From: JAGVSR01 sp964458265
GTDB lineage: Bacteria; Pseudomonadota; Alphaproteobacteria; Rhizobiales; Hyphomicrobiaceae
Length of the DNA stretch: 64,000 nt
NCBI GenBank assembly: GCA_964458265.1
Contig: CAYWIF010000003.1
Span: 1-64,000 of the forward strand
Reading direction: 5' to 3'
How positions within the stretch are numbered: position 1 is the stretch's first letter; each line of letters begins with the position of its first letter. Below the pieces are notes generated by a model. The model saw only the letters and a program-made list of their open reading frames with translations, had not been told where the DNA came from and did not search any database. Shown here in pieces: positions 1 through 8,379 of this stretch. Made by a program: the position numbers and the translations under genes.

Positions 1-194
1 TGGCGCAGGCGGACAAGCTGCTCGTCATTCAAGACGGCCGCGTGGCGCATTTCGGCGATCGCGACGACGTGATGAAGGCGTGGAGCGAGACAGCGGCCAG
101 CGAGGGTGGGAGCGATACGGTGCCGCTGCACCGCACGGCGCTCAATCAGAAAAGTCAAAAGCTCATCGAATATAGTGCGGCAGGTGACTCATGA
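1..194 (+). CDS. Type I secretion system permease/ATPase, C-terminal end only
   Basis: The window opens inside this gene; 63 codons are visible, read from base 3. They match the tail of an ABC ATPase after the H-loop: a D-loop-distal stretch (ADKLLVIQDGRVAHFGDRDD) followed by a variable tail. The stop overlaps the start of the next gene as ATGA, so the two are translationally coupled. The partner is an HlyD-family adaptor, which is why I read it as a PrtD/HlyB-type exporter of type I secretion rather than a lipid or peptide exporter. The substrate protein and outer-membrane TolC are not in the window. The membrane domain and Walker motifs lie upstream and cannot be checked. Confidence 0.8.
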   Translation, partial: AQADKLLVIQDGRVAHFGDRDDVMKAWSETAASEGGSDTVPLHRTALNQKSQKLIEYSAAGDS

Positions 195-1558
195 GTACGC
201 AGTTGACCGTTCCGCGGAAGGGGCAGGTGGCGCGCTATTCGCCAACCCCCGCGAGGGGCAAGGCGCCGGTGGATGGGCTTAAGGAGAGTGTTCGGTCGCC
301 GGTGTGGACGGGGTATTTTCTTATTCTCGTGTTCGTGGTGGGTTTCGGCGCGTGGGCGGGACTGGCACCGCTCGCCGGGGGCGCCGTGGCGTCGGGCGTC
401 ATCAGTCCCAACAGCAGCCGGCGGGTGGTCCAGCATCTCGAGGGCGGGATTATTCGCGATTTGAAGGTGCGTGATGGTTCGGACGTGAAAGCCGGCGAGC
501 CGCTGGTGATTCTGGAGCCCATTCAACCGCAATCGGCGCATGATCTGCTGCTGGCGGAGTTGAGGGGGCTGGAAGCGCGCAAAGCACGGCTGGAGGCGGA
601 GCGGAGCGGGGCGGCAAAGATCGATTTTCCGCCGTCGCTCATGAATGATGGCAAGCTGACACCCGCGGCCGTTTCGCAGAGGGAAATTTTCGACGCCCGC
701 GCCAAGGCGCGTTCGGCGCAACAGAGTGTTCTGCGGCAGCGGATCGCGCAGATGCAGGCCGATGTCAACGGCAGCGAAGCGCAGATCGTCAATGTCGAGC
801 AGCAGCTCGCCCTCATCAACGAGGAAGTGCAAGGCAAGGAAAAGCTGCTGGCGCAGGGACTGATCCCGAAGCCGGAGGCCTTGAGGCTTCGCCGTGCGCA
901 AAGCGAACTGGCGGCGCGGCGTTCGGAATTCGAAGCTGCGATCGCCAAGTCGATGCAGCAGATCGCGGAGACCGAACTTCAGATCGCGAGCGCGGATGCG
1001 GTGCGCCTCGACGAGGTGGCCGGCGAACTCGACAAGATCGTATCGGAATTGTCCGACAAGACGAGCCGGTTGCGGGCGAGCGAAGATGTGCTCAATCGTA
1101 CGACGATCACCGCGCCGGTGGATGGGACGGTGATTAATCTGCGGTTCAAGACCGTCGGCGGCGTCCTGCAGCGCGGAGAACCGGTGCTGGAGATCGTACC
1201 CAAGGACGAATCCTTGATCGTCGAAGCCAAGGTTCAGCCCAACGACATCCGGCTCATTCATCCTGGCCAGGAGGCGCAGGTCCACCTGTCGGCCTATTCG
1301 ATGCGCATTCTTCCCAGGATCAAGGGTGTGGTCCGGTTCGCCTCGGCCGACCGCGTTCGAGATGCGCAAGGCGACCAGAATCACTTCATCGCGAAGGTGG
1401 AAATCGACCGGGCAGATCTGGCCCTGCATGCGCCGGGGATCGAGCTATTGCCCGGCATGCCCGCGGAAGTGATTTTCGTGACCGAGAACCGGACGCTGCT
1501 GCATTATCTCCTAAGCCCGCTCACGGACATCCTGCGCCGGGGATTGAACGAGACCTGA
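191..1558 (+). CDS. HlyD family type I secretion periplasmic adaptor subunit
   Basis: This 455-residue protein is a membrane fusion protein linking an inner-membrane ABC exporter to TolC. A cytoplasmic N-terminal tail of about 35 residues is followed by one membrane segment (about 37-60) and then the biotinyl-lipoyl half motif (GGIIRDLKVRDGSDVKAGEP). A long Ala/Gln/Glu-rich coiled-coil region occupies roughly residues 115-290, and the second lipoyl half (ITAPVDGTVINLRFKTVGG) and a beta-barrel domain close the protein. Length and order match PrtE/HlyD proteins. The start overlaps the stop of the upstream ATPase gene, so both are one operon. No secreted substrate gene follows; the next gene is metabolic. 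Confidence 0.9.
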   Translation: MSTQLTVPRKGQVARYSPTPARGKAPVDGLKESVRSPVWTGYFLILVFVVGFGAWAGLAPLAGGAVASGVISPNSSRRVVQHLEGGIIRDLKVRDGSDVKAGEPLVILEPIQPQSAHDLLLAELRGLEARKARLEAERSGAAKIDFPPSLMNDGKLTPAAVSQREIFDARAKARSAQQSVLRQRIAQMQADVNGSEAQIVNVEQQLALINEEVQGKEKLLAQGLIPKPEALRLRRAQSELAARRSEFEAAIAKSMQQIAETELQIASADAVRLDEVAGELDKIVSELSDKTSRLRASEDVLNRTTITAPVDGTVINLRFKTVGGVLQRGEPVLEIVPKDESLIVEAKVQPNDIRLIHPGQEAQVHLSAYSMRILPRIKGVVRFASADRVRDAQGDQNHFIAKVEIDRADLALHAPGIELLPGMPAEVIFVTENRTLLHYLLSPLTDILRRGLNET

Positions 1559-1678
1559 GTGCTGCCGCTGTCACGCAAGCATAGTGGGCCTGAGACGAAC
1601 TGCTGCGGATCGCGGGCGAGCCGGGAGGGTTAGTGTTGCGCGCGAATGACGGCAGCATAACGTGGGGCGTCCGGGAAC

Positions 1679-2608
1679 ATGACCGATCTGGAAGCGCTGG
1701 TGCGCGAGGTGCACGCCGAGCTGGATCGGGAGGCCGAGAGAGGTTCTGTCGCTTCGTATATCCCTGAGTTGGCGAAGGTCGATGGCCGGAAGTTTGGGAT
1801 TGCGATTGCCACGCTCGACGGCAACTGTTTCACGGCCGGTGACGCGCAAGAGGCGTTCTCGATCCAGAGCATCTCGAAGGTTTTTGCGCTGGCGTTGGCG
1901 CTCGGAAAGACCGGCGATTCGCTGTGGAAGCGGGTAGGCCGCGAACCAAGCGGGACCGCGTTCAATTCGATCGTGCAGCTCGAACACGAGAAAGGAATTC
2001 CGCGCAATCCGTTCATCAATGCCGGCGCGATCGTGGTGGCGGACGTCATTCTCGCGGGACACCGGCCGCGCGAAGCAATCGGTGAGATATTGCGATTTGT
2101 GCGGGTGGCGGCAAACGACGAAACGGTCGCGATCGACCCCGCAGTTGCGCGATCCGAACAGGAGCACGGATACCGGAACGCGGCGCTGACGAATTACATG
2201 CGTGCATTCGGGAATATTCACAATCCAGTCGAGCTGACGCTTGGCGTTTATTTTCATCAATGCGCCATCGAGATGTCATGCGTTCAACTGGCCCAAGCCG
2301 GGCTCTTTCTGGCCAACGGTGGGCGCGATTCCAGAACAGGCATGCCGGTCGTTTCGAAGGAGCGGGCACGGCGCATCAACGCACTGATGCTGACGTGCGG
2401 GCATTATGACGGATCGGGCGACTTTGCCTTCAAGGTCGGATTACCCGGAAAAAGCGGGGTGGGCGGGGGCATCCTGGCCGTCGTTCCGGGTCGTGCCTCG
2501 ATTGCCGTCTGGTCGCCTGGCCTTAATGCGCAGGGCAATTCGTATCTCGGGAACAAGGCACTTGAGAAGATAGCCCAGCGAACAGGTTGGTCGGTTTTTG
2601 GCGCCTGA
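1679..2608 (+). CDS. glsA: Glutaminase (glutamine to glutamate plus ammonia)
   Basis: This 309-residue protein is the usual length of bacterial glutaminase, a serine-dependent amidohydrolase with a beta-lactamase-like fold. The catalytic SxxK motif is Ser64-Ile-Ser-Lys67 within EAFSIQSISKVF, and NPFINAGAI, the conserved substrate-binding stretch, follows at about residue 110. The C-terminal GKSGVGGGI motif is also present. It stands alone after a 120-bp spacer from the secretion genes and is followed by a short DUF2147 gene. It probably works in nitrogen recycling or acid tolerance, the roles known for the family, but nothing local decides between them. Confidence 0.93.
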   Translation: MTDLEALVREVHAELDREAERGSVASYIPELAKVDGRKFGIAIATLDGNCFTAGDAQEAFSIQSISKVFALALALGKTGDSLWKRVGREPSGTAFNSIVQLEHEKGIPRNPFINAGAIVVADVILAGHRPREAIGEILRFVRVAANDETVAIDPAVARSEQEHGYRNAALTNYMRAFGNIHNPVELTLGVYFHQCAIEMSCVQLAQAGLFLANGGRDSRTGMPVVSKERARRINALMLTCGHYDGSGDFAFKVGLPGKSGVGGGILAVVPGRASIAVWSPGLNAQGNSYLGNKALEKIAQRTGWSVFGA

Positions 2609-2687
2609 TGGGGTGCAGAAGATCCAATACCGGAGGGTCTGCGTTAAGTGTTCAGTGGAAATACGGACTGCTGACTGAGGGGGATTT

Positions 2688-3065
2688 ATGCCGTTTGCCG
2701 GTCGAGCTTTTCTTGGGGTGGGATTGATCTTCGTAGCGGCGCCGGCGTTCGCCTCGACGGATCTGATAAAGGGTAGCTGGTCGCGCGGCGACGGGCTTGC
2801 GACCGTGCGCATCGATCGCTGTGGCGCTGCCATGTGTGCCGTCAATACATGGGTCAAGGACCCCTCGGGCGGTGAGAAGACCGGTGACCGCCTCGTCATG
2901 TCGATCAGCCCGAGTGCCGATGGCAAGCTGGCGGGCACGGCGTACGATCCGCAGAGAAACCTCACCTATCAGATCGATATCAGCGTGGCGGAGCGCAATA
3001 TGAAGACCCGGGGATGCGTACTGGGCGGGCTCCTCTGCAAGTCGGTGGGTTGGACAAAGCGGTAA
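2688..3065 (+). CDS. DUF2147 family secreted protein
   Basis: The protein is 125 residues long with a clear Sec signal peptide (GVGLIFVAAPAFA, cleavage near residue 22). The mature part starts with the family-typical pattern of a G-W turn and an Ile/Cys strand (IKGSWSRGDGLATVRIDRC) and ends with a Cys-rich GCVLGGLLCKSVGWT stretch. That layout is the DUF2147 beta-barrel, found in periplasmic proteins of proteobacteria and of unknown biochemical role. Four cysteines in the mature protein suggest disulfides. A GAGGGGG ribosome site lies about seven bases before the ATG. It is a single gene between glsA and trkH. Confidence 0.8.
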   Translation: MPFAGRAFLGVGLIFVAAPAFASTDLIKGSWSRGDGLATVRIDRCGAAMCAVNTWVKDPSGGEKTGDRLVMSISPSADGKLAGTAYDPQRNLTYQIDISVAERNMKTRGCVLGGLLCKSVGWTKR

Positions 3066-3209
3066 CCGCTGCAATGCCGCAACTGTTCGTTACTGTGAAT
3101 GACGTGCGGGCTTGACCGCGCCTATCCGAATAATCGAACACTATTCGTGGACCGGGCGGCCAGATGGGTCCGGCCGGGGGACCCGCGGCAATCGCGGGCT
3201 TGAATCGCG

Positions 3210-4655
3210 TTGCTACAACTCAGGCCGATCCTTTTCGCTCTCGGGCTCATGCTCTGCACCATCGCTGTTGCGATGCTGTTGCCGGCTCTCGTGGACCTCG
3301 CCGACAAGTATGAGCACTGGACGGTGTTTGCCGCATCGTCGGTGGTGACATTTTTTGCGGGCGGTTTGCTCGTTCTCTTCGCCTACGATGAGAACCCACC
3401 GCGCATCGGCGTAAAGGAAGGGTTCCTGCTCACGACGGTTGCGTGGACTGTGATTGCCGCGTTCGCAGCGTTGCCGTTTCTGGGCCACGGACTTTCTTAT
3501 ACCGACGCCTATTTCGAAGCCATGTCGGGACTGACGACGACGGGATCGACGGTGATAGCGGGGCTCGACAACCTGCCCCGGGGAATCCTTCTATGGCGTG
3601 CGCTGCTGTGTGGGATCGGTGGCCTTGGCATCATCGTAATGGCGATTCTCTTGATGCCCTTTCTGCGCGTCGGCGGCATGCAGCTTTTCCAAACGGAGAG
3701 TTCCGATAGATCCGAGAAGGTTTTGCCACGCGCCTTCGAATTGACGGTCGCCATCGCGGCGGTGTTCGGGGGGCTCGTTTTCGTGTGCGCCTTTTTTTAT
3801 GCTTGGTTCGGCATGACCGGCTTCGATGCCATCTGTCACTCCCTAACGACTGTAGCGACGGGCGGATTTGCAAACTACGATGCAAGCTTCGCGCATTTCG
3901 AGAGCCCTGCCATTCATTGGACAGCGGTGATCTTCATGGCATTGGGCGCGATGCCGTTCGTCGTGTTCATCAAAATGGTGCGCGGGGATACGACGGCGCT
4001 CTGGCACGATACGCAAGTGCGGGCGTTTGTAGGTTTTCTGGCCGCGGTTAGCTTCATCATGGCCTTCTGGCTGATCTTCACACGCAATATTTCGTTTTTC
4101 GACGCGATCACGTTGTCGTCGTTCAACGTCACGTCGATCGTAACAACGACCGGCTACATGAGCGACGACTATACGCGGTGGGGCAATTTTGCGATCGGCG
4201 TGTTCTTCCTGTTGACCTTCGTCGGAGGGTGTTCTGGATCAACGGCCGGTGCAATCAAGATCTATCGGCTGCAGATTGCGCACATGCTGACGCGCAGTCA
4301 TTTTCTGCATTTGATCAGCCCGAACCGGGTCGTCACGCTGACCTACAACGGCCGGCGGCTTCCCGCAGACGTGCCGTTCTCCGTCATCGCGTTTCTTGCA
4401 ATCTATCTGGCGATTGTCGGACTGTTTGCGGTGATATATGCGGGGATGGGGCTGGATTTGGTGACGGCATTGTCGGCGTCGGCGACGGCGCTGGGGAACG
4501 TCGGCCCGGGATTGGGCGAAATCGTGGGGCCTGCGGGGAATTTCGTGCCGTTGCCGGACGCGGCGAAGTGGGCGTTGTCGTTTCAGATGATGCTGGGCCG
4601 TCTTGAACTGTTTACCGTACTCGTCCTGTTCAGACCGGAATTCTGGCGGTCTTGA
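3210..4655 (+). CDS. trkH: TrkH-family potassium uptake membrane protein
   Basis: This 481-residue polytopic protein is the channel-like subunit of a Trk potassium importer. It shows repeated M1-P-M2 units with selectivity-filter loops: SGLTTTGSTV near residue 107, HSLTTVATGGF near 213, NVTSIVTTTGY near 307 and ALGNVGPG near 430. The conserved GGCSGSTAGAIK stretch near 340 also belongs to the family. The reading frame begins with TTG at 3210; no ATG is available without losing the first membrane segment. No trkA regulatory gene sits beside it, so a TrkA partner must be encoded elsewhere. The gene converges with the monooxygenase gene; the two 3' ends overlap by 26 bp. Confidence 0.92.
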   Translation: MLQLRPILFALGLMLCTIAVAMLLPALVDLADKYEHWTVFAASSVVTFFAGGLLVLFAYDENPPRIGVKEGFLLTTVAWTVIAAFAALPFLGHGLSYTDAYFEAMSGLTTTGSTVIAGLDNLPRGILLWRALLCGIGGLGIIVMAILLMPFLRVGGMQLFQTESSDRSEKVLPRAFELTVAIAAVFGGLVFVCAFFYAWFGMTGFDAICHSLTTVATGGFANYDASFAHFESPAIHWTAVIFMALGAMPFVVFIKMVRGDTTALWHDTQVRAFVGFLAAVSFIMAFWLIFTRNISFFDAITLSSFNVTSIVTTTGYMSDDYTRWGNFAIGVFFLLTFVGGCSGSTAGAIKIYRLQIAHMLTRSHFLHLISPNRVVTLTYNGRRLPADVPFSVIAFLAIYLAIVGLFAVIYAGMGLDLVTALSASATALGNVGPGLGEIVGPAGNFVPLPDAAKWALSFQMMLGRLELFTVLVLFRPEFWRS

Positions 4656-5853
4656 GTGCGTCCTCGATCTTCCAGCCGTACAGCCAGTCGTATTGGCGCA
4701 TGAACAGGTGCGGTGGCGTGGCGGAGAGGACGGCATTGCGCGCAAGGCGCATCCCACCGTCCAAGTGATAGGCGCGGCCGTTCCTGATAGAGGCCTCCAT
4801 CACGCGCGTGGTGCGCGGGTGTCTGATCCGCTCGAACGCGGCCAGCCGCGCTGGAATTTCGTCATCGCCGCAACCTTTCAGCACGGCAGCCAAGACAGCG
4901 GCATCTTCCATTGCCATGACGCCACCCTGGGCGAGAAACGGCAGCGCGGGATGGGCTGCGTCGCCAATGAGGGCAATGCGGTTGGCGACCCACCGCATGG
5001 GCGCGGTGGGTGCATAGAGTGACCACTGACGCCACAACGCGGGCTGGTGCAGAAGATCGCGCAACGGCGCCGGGAAATTTTGCGCCTGCGTGGCGATGAG
5101 CGAAGGAGCGGCGTCACGGCCCCAACTCTCGCCGAGGTCCGCGTCGTCGAAAATTGCAACGATTGCGAGGTCCGCGCCGCCCCGGACTGGATAATGGACA
5201 ACATGCGCCTTTGGCCGCAGCCAGATCGTTGTATCTTTTCGAGAGATGCCGGAGGGGGCGGCTTGGGCCGGTACGACCGTGCGCAGCGCGCATTTGCCGG
5301 TGAACGCAAGCGGCGCACCGTGAAGCGCGCGGGTGCGCAAGGCCGACCAGAGACCATCAGCGCCGATGAGGCACGCGCCTTCCAGAACCTGACCGTTGGC
5401 CAAGACAGCGGTGGCGCTCTCGCCATTCGACGTTGCGTCCACGACTTCGGCAGCATCAACAAGTTCGACGTCCGGCTCGGCTGCCACAGCCGCGCGAAGG
5501 GCCATGTGCAGATCCGCGCGATGGAGAACCCAGTAGGGCGCGCCGTGGCGGCGTTCGATTTCGCCGCCGAGCGGGAATTCTGTGAGCCTTGCACCGGTGA
5601 GGCCGTCCATCACCCGGATGCCGCCGGGCACCGCGATTTTTTCGGCCAGGTGCGGAGCAAGGCCGAGCGACTGCAAAATTTTTGTGCCGTTCGGGCCGAT
5701 TTGAATGCCGGCGCCTTCCTCCGTCGAACGGGCGCGTTTTTCCAATACGGAGACGGGGCGGCCGGTGCGCGCGAGGGCCAGGGCGGCCGACAACCCGGCG
5801 ATGCCGGCACCGGCGATCAGAATTCGGGACGAAGCAGTGGCGCGGCCGGACAT
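4630..5853 (-). CDS. FAD-dependent monooxygenase (UbiH/salicylate hydroxylase type)
   Basis: The 407-residue protein is a class A flavoprotein hydroxylase. The N-terminal FAD fold is GAGIAGLSAALALARTG near residues 14-30, the DG motif is GADGLWSALRTRALHG in the middle, and the GD motif is RIALIGDAAHPALPFLAQGG near residue 290. An upstream extension is open in the same frame to 6225, but it overlaps the zinc-finger gene and has shadow-type composition, so I chose the ATG at 5853. The substrate is not evident. The start lies 19 bp after the zinc-finger gene on the same strand, suggesting cotranscription. Its 3' end runs 26 bp into trkH. Confidence 0.88.
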   Translation of the reverse strand: MSGRATASSRILIAGAGIAGLSAALALARTGRPVSVLEKRARSTEEGAGIQIGPNGTKILQSLGLAPHLAEKIAVPGGIRVMDGLTGARLTEFPLGGEIERRHGAPYWVLHRADLHMALRAAVAAEPDVELVDAAEVVDATSNGESATAVLANGQVLEGACLIGADGLWSALRTRALHGAPLAFTGKCALRTVVPAQAAPSGISRKDTTIWLRPKAHVVHYPVRGGADLAIVAIFDDADLGESWGRDAAPSLIATQAQNFPAPLRDLLHQPALWRQWSLYAPTAPMRWVANRIALIGDAAHPALPFLAQGGVMAMEDAAVLAAVLKGCGDDEIPARLAAFERIRHPRTTRVMEASIRNGRAYHLDGGMRLARNAVLSATPPHLFMRQYDWLYGWKIEDALKTARIPV

Positions 5854-5872
5854 GATCGCGCGCGCTGTCAAA

Positions 5873-6127
5873 TCAGGCGGCGGTTCTTGCGGGCGCCTCG
5901 ACGAGACAGCCTTGCGGATCGGTCTCGTGTTCACCCAGCCTGGGATCGTAGACGAACAGCGTCGAGCAGTACGGGCACAAAATCTGGCTGTCAGAGCCCA
6001 TGTCGAGGAAAACGTGCGGGTGATCGAACGGCGGTCTGGCCCCCATGCATTGCAGTTCCTTGACGCCGACGAAGATTTTCTCCGCGCCCTGGTCGTTGGC
6101 AAGATGGGGAACAAAGTGTGCGGCCAT
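5873..6127 (-). CDS. Zinc-finger domain protein (CHCC type, NDUFS6-like)
   Basis: This 84-residue protein carries the C-x-H-C-C zinc-binding set: a Cys in KELQCMG, a His in PFDHPHVFLDMG and the pair CPYCSTLFVYD near the middle. The family (zf-CHCC) includes the mitochondrial complex I accessory subunit NDUFS6, and short alphaproteobacterial members are close to it in size. A role in complex I assembly is therefore possible but not shown by the context here. It reads directly into the monooxygenase gene, 19 bp away. I find no signal peptide, so it should be cytoplasmic. Confidence 0.85.
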   Translation of the reverse strand: MAAHFVPHLANDQGAEKIFVGVKELQCMGARPPFDHPHVFLDMGSDSQILCPYCSTLFVYDPRLGEHETDPQGCLVEAPARTAA

Positions 6128-6270
6128 GGCGGCGTTCCGGCTCGACGAATGTGGTGTTCGGATGGGGAACCATAGCGGCTAGGGCGCTGGAATGATAGGG
6201 GAAGACGGGGGGCAGGCCGCCGCACGGGACGGCTTGGTCCGCCACATGCAGCTTTCCGGGGAGCCTGCCG

Positions 6271-7047
6271 TTGCCGACGTTCCTATCCGATGGCGTGACG
6301 CTGCATTTTCTCGATCAGAACGAGCACGCGACGCGGGCGCTGCCCGTGGTGCTCATTCATGGTTTCGCCTCCAACATCGAGATGAACTGGGTGGCGACGG
6401 GCTGGGTTCGCGATCTCGCACGATCAGGTTACAGGGTTGTGGCCATCGACAATCGCGGACATGGCAGAAGCGAGAAGCTTTACGATCCCGACGGCTACAG
6501 CCGAGAGATCATGGCGGAGGATGCGCGCCGGCTGATGGATCATCTGGGGATCGCGCGGGCGCATGTGATGGGCTACTCCATGGGCGCGCGGATCGCGGCG
6601 ACCCTGGCGCTCGCTCATCCGAAGCGCATTGGCGCGCTGGTCCTTGGCGGGCTCGGGCAGAACATGGTGCGGGCGATGGCGGGCACCGGGCCGATCGCGC
6701 AGGCGCTGCTGGCGCCCACGATCGACGATGTCGCCAACCCCACCGCGCGGACTTTCCGGGCCTTTGCCGAGCAGACCAAGAGCGATCTGAAGGCACTGGC
6801 AGTGTGCGTGCGGCAGATCCGCGATCCGGTGCCGCGCGAAGAGATTGGCCGGATCAGCGCCCCGACACTGGTGGCGACTGGGTCGACCGACGTGATTGCC
6901 GGACCGGCGCACATACTGGCCGGCCTCATCCCGGGTGCGGTGGCGTTTGAAATTGTCGACCGGGATCACATGAAGGCGGTCGGCGACCAGAGCTTCAGGG
7001 CGGCTGTGCAGCAGTTTTTTGAAAGTCACCCGAACGGTGCAAGCTAG
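6271..7047 (+). CDS. Alpha/beta hydrolase
   Basis: The 258-residue protein has the alpha/beta-hydrolase order: oxyanion HG motif in VVLIHGFASN (about 26-35), the DNRGHGRS turn near 62, the nucleophile elbow GYSMGA with Ser near 103, an acid in the strand ending TGSTD near 210 and a catalytic His in DRDHMKAV near 234. The TTG at 6271 is used because a GGGGAG ribosome site lies about eight bases before it and the protein begins exactly at the first beta strand. Members of this size hydrolyse small esters, lactones or enol-lactones; the substrate cannot be told. It is divergent from the zinc-finger gene. Confidence 0.85.
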   Translation: MPTFLSDGVTLHFLDQNEHATRALPVVLIHGFASNIEMNWVATGWVRDLARSGYRVVAIDNRGHGRSEKLYDPDGYSREIMAEDARRLMDHLGIARAHVMGYSMGARIAATLALAHPKRIGALVLGGLGQNMVRAMAGTGPIAQALLAPTIDDVANPTARTFRAFAEQTKSDLKALAVCVRQIRDPVPREEIGRISAPTLVATGSTDVIAGPAHILAGLIPGAVAFEIVDRDHMKAVGDQSFRAAVQQFFESHPNGAS

Positions 7048-7062
7048 GCGCGACCGTCGCCC

Positions 7063-7107
7063 CAAATAAAATTAGGCCGGCTTCTAGGGGGTGAGGGAAA
7101 GCCGGCC
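7063..7107 (-). terminator. Intrinsic terminator, strongest on the minus strand
   Basis: A 9-bp perfect stem, GGCCGGCTT at 7075-7083 and AAGCCGGCC at 7099-7107, encloses a 15-nt loop. Read on the minus strand it runs into an A/T tail (TAATTTTATTT), as expected for Rho-independent release. It closes the candidate structured RNA transcribed from the minus strand. On the plus strand it follows the alpha/beta hydrolase gene by 27 bp and has only a short tail (AATTT), so it may also stop that transcript. Confidence 0.75.
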
Positions 7108-7215
7108 CAATTTACGGACTTAGGCCCCAGCTCCGGCGAGAGGGCCTCACCGTCGTCGTTCGGGGGAATCTCGCAAGGGGCGAGACGGCGGTAAGAGCCA
7201 GGGCCTAAACGCACC
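7063..7215 (-). ncRNA. Candidate structured small RNA, unclassified
   Basis: A 14-bp helix joins 7195-7208 to 7120-7133. On the minus strand all 14 positions pair, two as G-U; on the plus strand those two would be A-C mismatches, so the structure favours minus-strand transcription. Directly inside, 7184-7194 pairs with 7147-7157 (10 of 11 positions), and a small hairpin with CTCGC/GCGAG arms lies at 7170-7184. An intrinsic terminator at 7063-7107 follows. The 5' end is a guess; a TATTGA-like -10 is at 7229-7236. I compared it mentally with SRP RNA, 6S, TPP and tmRNA patterns and found no convincing match. Confidence 0.55.
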
Positions 7216-7680
7216 AACGCAACGCTTACTCAATAATTGGTCGTTTTTTGAAAAGCACGGAGACGCGCTCTGAGGATGGGCAGAGTTTTGGCTCTCGCAC
7301 TTCGTACGCGGCATACAAAAAGCAATTGGTCATTAACTGCGCAGGCTGCTGACGCGGAACGCTTGAACAAGGCCACCACTACGCAACGCCACGGCCGTCA
7401 ATCTTGTCTTTCACCTGCTGCCAGAGGTTTGCCACGGCCCCGGACAATCCAAGGCTACGCCGGAGTTTTTTCAGAGTCTGCGGCAATTTCACGGTGTTCC
7501 GCAGATTGGTGTGGATAACCGGCTTTCCGTGCTTGGGGCGTGGTCGCCATTTTTTGCGTCGCGGAATCAAACGTGGGTCGCAATGCGGTCGCGAGGCCGG
7601 CCAACTGGAGCCCAATCCGTCCGTCATTGTGCAGGGCACCCGAGACGGGCGTTCACCTGTCGTTAGCCAATCGGGGCTTA
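7216..7680. other. Non-coding stretch upstream of the extensin-like gene
   Basis: Several open frames cross this 465-bp stretch on both strands, but none has a ribosome site, a recognisable domain or a composition like the neighbours. One minus-strand frame (7379-7639) ends in an amphipathic Lys/Leu-rich tail (TLKKLRRSLGLSGAVANL) and could be a small protein; I do not claim it. The left edge, around 7229-7255, is AT-rich and is the most likely promoter area for the structured RNA. Confidence 0.4.
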
Positions 7681-7692
7681 GTGTCCCGTTCC

Positions 7693-8364
7693 ATGTCGTT
7701 GCGTGGCGTCCTGTTCACCGTTTCAGTTGCTGGCCTGCTCATCCTCACGGGGTGCAGCACGGGCGGGCCCGATTTCGTGGCCAAGCATGAACCGTGGCGG
7801 GAATCGGAAGAGAACGCCTGCCTGGCCGCCGGCGTCGTGCGGCAATCCCCTTTCCTGGAAGCGCGATCGGCATTGGGTGGACCGAGCTATTGCGGCGCGG
7901 CACGGCCGTTTCAAATGGCGGCCGCCGACCAAGGGCGTGTGGCGCTGCGTCCGCCGGCGCTGTTGCGATGTCCGATGATCCCACAGGTGGAGCGTTGGGT
8001 GGCCCGCGTCGTGAAGCCGTCGGCGGAGTATTATTTCGGGCAACCTGTCGTGGAGATGAAAGTCGCGGCTTCCTATGGCTGCCGGCCGCGCAACAACCAG
8101 TCCGGCGCCAAGCTGTCGGAACACGGCTATGCCAACGCGCTGGATATTTCGTCGTTCACCTTGGCGGACGGCCGGGTGGTGGCGGTCAAAGGCGGCTGGT
8201 GGGGCGAGGAGCGGGAGCGGCTGTTCCTGCGTGCGGTGCATGACGGGGCATGCAGCGAGTTCACGACGGTGCTGGGCCCGAACTCCGACAAGTTCCATCA
8301 CGACCATTTCCACGTCGATCTGGCGCGGCATGGGCGCGACGGACGCCAGCGCTACTGCAAGTGA
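7693..8364 (+). CDS. Extensin-like C-terminal domain lipoprotein (LAS-type peptidase fold)
   Basis: The 223-residue protein has a lipoprotein signal (TVSVAGLLILTGCS, Cys at about 19). The rest matches the Extensin-like_C family, whose members share the metal site of D-Ala-D-Ala carboxypeptidases: an S-x-H...D set in SEHGYANALDI and an H-x-H set in KFHHDHFHVD near the end. A wall-trimming or muropeptide-cleaving role is inferred. Paired cysteines probably form disulfides. The ATG at 7693 gives a compact signal peptide, but a GTG at 7681 sits better behind a GGGG site and would add four residues. The gene stands alone. Confidence 0.85.
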   Translation: MSLRGVLFTVSVAGLLILTGCSTGGPDFVAKHEPWRESEENACLAAGVVRQSPFLEARSALGGPSYCGAARPFQMAAADQGRVALRPPALLRCPMIPQVERWVARVVKPSAEYYFGQPVVEMKVAASYGCRPRNNQSGAKLSEHGYANALDISSFTLADGRVVAVKGGWWGEERERLFLRAVHDGACSEFTTVLGPNSDKFHHDHFHVDLARHGRDGRQRYCK

Positions 8365-8379
8365 GCGGTGACGCGCGGG

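Noticed and set aside
155..1429. Long minus-strand frame opposite the HlyD adaptor
   Set aside because: It is a GC-rich shadow: rich in Arg, Leu and His, with no domain, and the plus-strand gene has clear lipoyl motifs and operon coupling.
4630..6225. 531-residue frame that would fuse the zinc-finger region to the FAD monooxygenase
   Set aside because: The first 124 residues are an off-frame reading of the real zinc-finger gene at 5873-6127 and have low-complexity Arg/Pro/Ser content; the enzyme begins naturally at ATG 5853.
7110..7210. SRP RNA, tmRNA, 6S RNA or TPP riboswitch identity for the structured RNA
   Set aside because: The conserved cores expected for SRP RNA (GGAAGGAAGCAG-type loop), TPP (CTGAGA) and tmRNA (tRNA-like ends) are missing; 6S cannot be excluded but the length and bubble do not fit well.
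7379..7639. Possible 86-residue minus-strand protein with an amphipathic Lys-rich end
   Set aside because: No ribosome site or known domain, and the N-terminal half has random-like Pro/Arg content. Kept only as a note.
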